From: a virus | Length of the DNA stretch: 64,000 nucleotides | Direction: 5' to 3' (one strand) | IMG/VR virus record: IMGVR_UViG_3300021961_000070 | Coordinates: 1 to 64,000 of that record | Shown here: positions 63,917 to 64,000 of the stretch, one piece after another | Position numbering within the stretch: the first letter of the stretch is position 1 | Layout of the letters: each line of letters begins with the position of its first letter | Translations under genes and position numbers: made by a program | The notes under the pieces: model-generated | What the model was told of the DNA's origin: nothing | Databases searched by the model: none | What the model saw: the letters and a program-made list of their open reading frames with translations, nothing else

Positions 63917-64000
63917 TGGTAGTAGGTAAGAGATTCGAACTCTTCCGTTTCAGCCCATCTGACCGATCTCCCGAGCTTATAAGACTCAGCCGCACACCAG
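63917..64000 (-). tRNA. Partial tRNA, anticodon probably UAU, long variable arm
   Basis: 3' acceptor strand ACCTACT with CCA and T-arm AAGAG-TTCGAAT-CTCTT are clear; the 5' end is outside the window. The anticodon region reads TGAGT-CTTATAA-GCTCG (UAU), followed by a long variable region with a TCAG/CTGA hairpin. Ile(UAU) tRNAs are normally class I, so identity is uncertain. Confidence 0.6.

Overview
The window is part of the genome of an AT-rich, T4-type contractile-tailed phage (T4 supergroup, closest in style to the T4-like phages of aquatic bacteria). The evidence is recognisable T4 baseplate and tail proteins (gp4, gp5, gp6, gp7, gp8, gp25, gp26, gp27, gp48, gp53, gp54 types), the replication and late-transcription proteins gp32, gp59, gp33, DsbA and RNase H, and auxiliary genes usual in aquatic T4-like phages (PhoH, 2OG-Fe(II) oxygenases, HAD phosphatase, ClpP-like protease, SWIM protein, galE, glycosyltransferase). 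The host cannot be named from the sequence. A two-piece (circularly permuted) tmRNA and the gene content fit an aquatic proteobacterium or cyanobacterium, but this is inference.

Layout. 1-16.5 kb (minus): tail fibre and appendage genes, with two collagen-like proteins, long internal-repeat fibres, two S74 intramolecular chaperone tails and small connector proteins. 16.6-35.6 kb (minus): baseplate, from a giant DUF4815-like protein through gp8, gp7, gp6, gp25, a split gp5 spike, gp27, gp53 and gp48. 35.7-40.4 kb (plus): gp4, a conserved gp2-like protein, gp54, gp26 with a probable -1 frameshift into a gp51-like tail, and a tape-measure-like protein ending in a muramidase domain. 40.5-44.7 kb (minus): gp32, HAD phosphatase, gp59, gp33, DsbA, an AAA+ ATPase and a SleB-type lysin. 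44.7-45.1 kb (minus): circularly permuted tmRNA. 45.1-55.6 kb (minus): auxiliary and DNA-metabolism genes, many overlapping and very short, driven by sigma70-like promoters (TTGACN, 16 bp, TATAMT type). 55.8-59.7 kb (plus): a cassette of secreted or membrane-anchored proteins behind a T4-type late promoter. 59.7-64 kb (minus): 22 tRNA genes (one cut by the window edge) with three embedded protein genes and several unusually structured spacers.

How it works together. Early and middle genes use strong host-like promoters, while structural genes carry TATAAATA-type late promoters that would be read with gp33 and the phage late sigma factor (not in this window). gp32, gp59 and RNase H belong to T4-style replication. 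The fibre cluster makes long trimeric appendages, including collagen triple helices; two 2OG oxygenases of prolyl-hydroxylase type in the same genome are candidates to modify them. tRNAs and tmRNA support translation late in infection.

The most unusual signals are the permuted tmRNA; the sequence removed from its precursor, which is homologous (with compensatory base changes) to a spacer in the tRNA array; the 15-17 bp CATATTGAAAC-closed structured spacers between tRNAs; the slippery TTTTTTC at the gp26/gp51 junction; and the move of the lysozyme function from the gp5 spike to the tape-measure protein.
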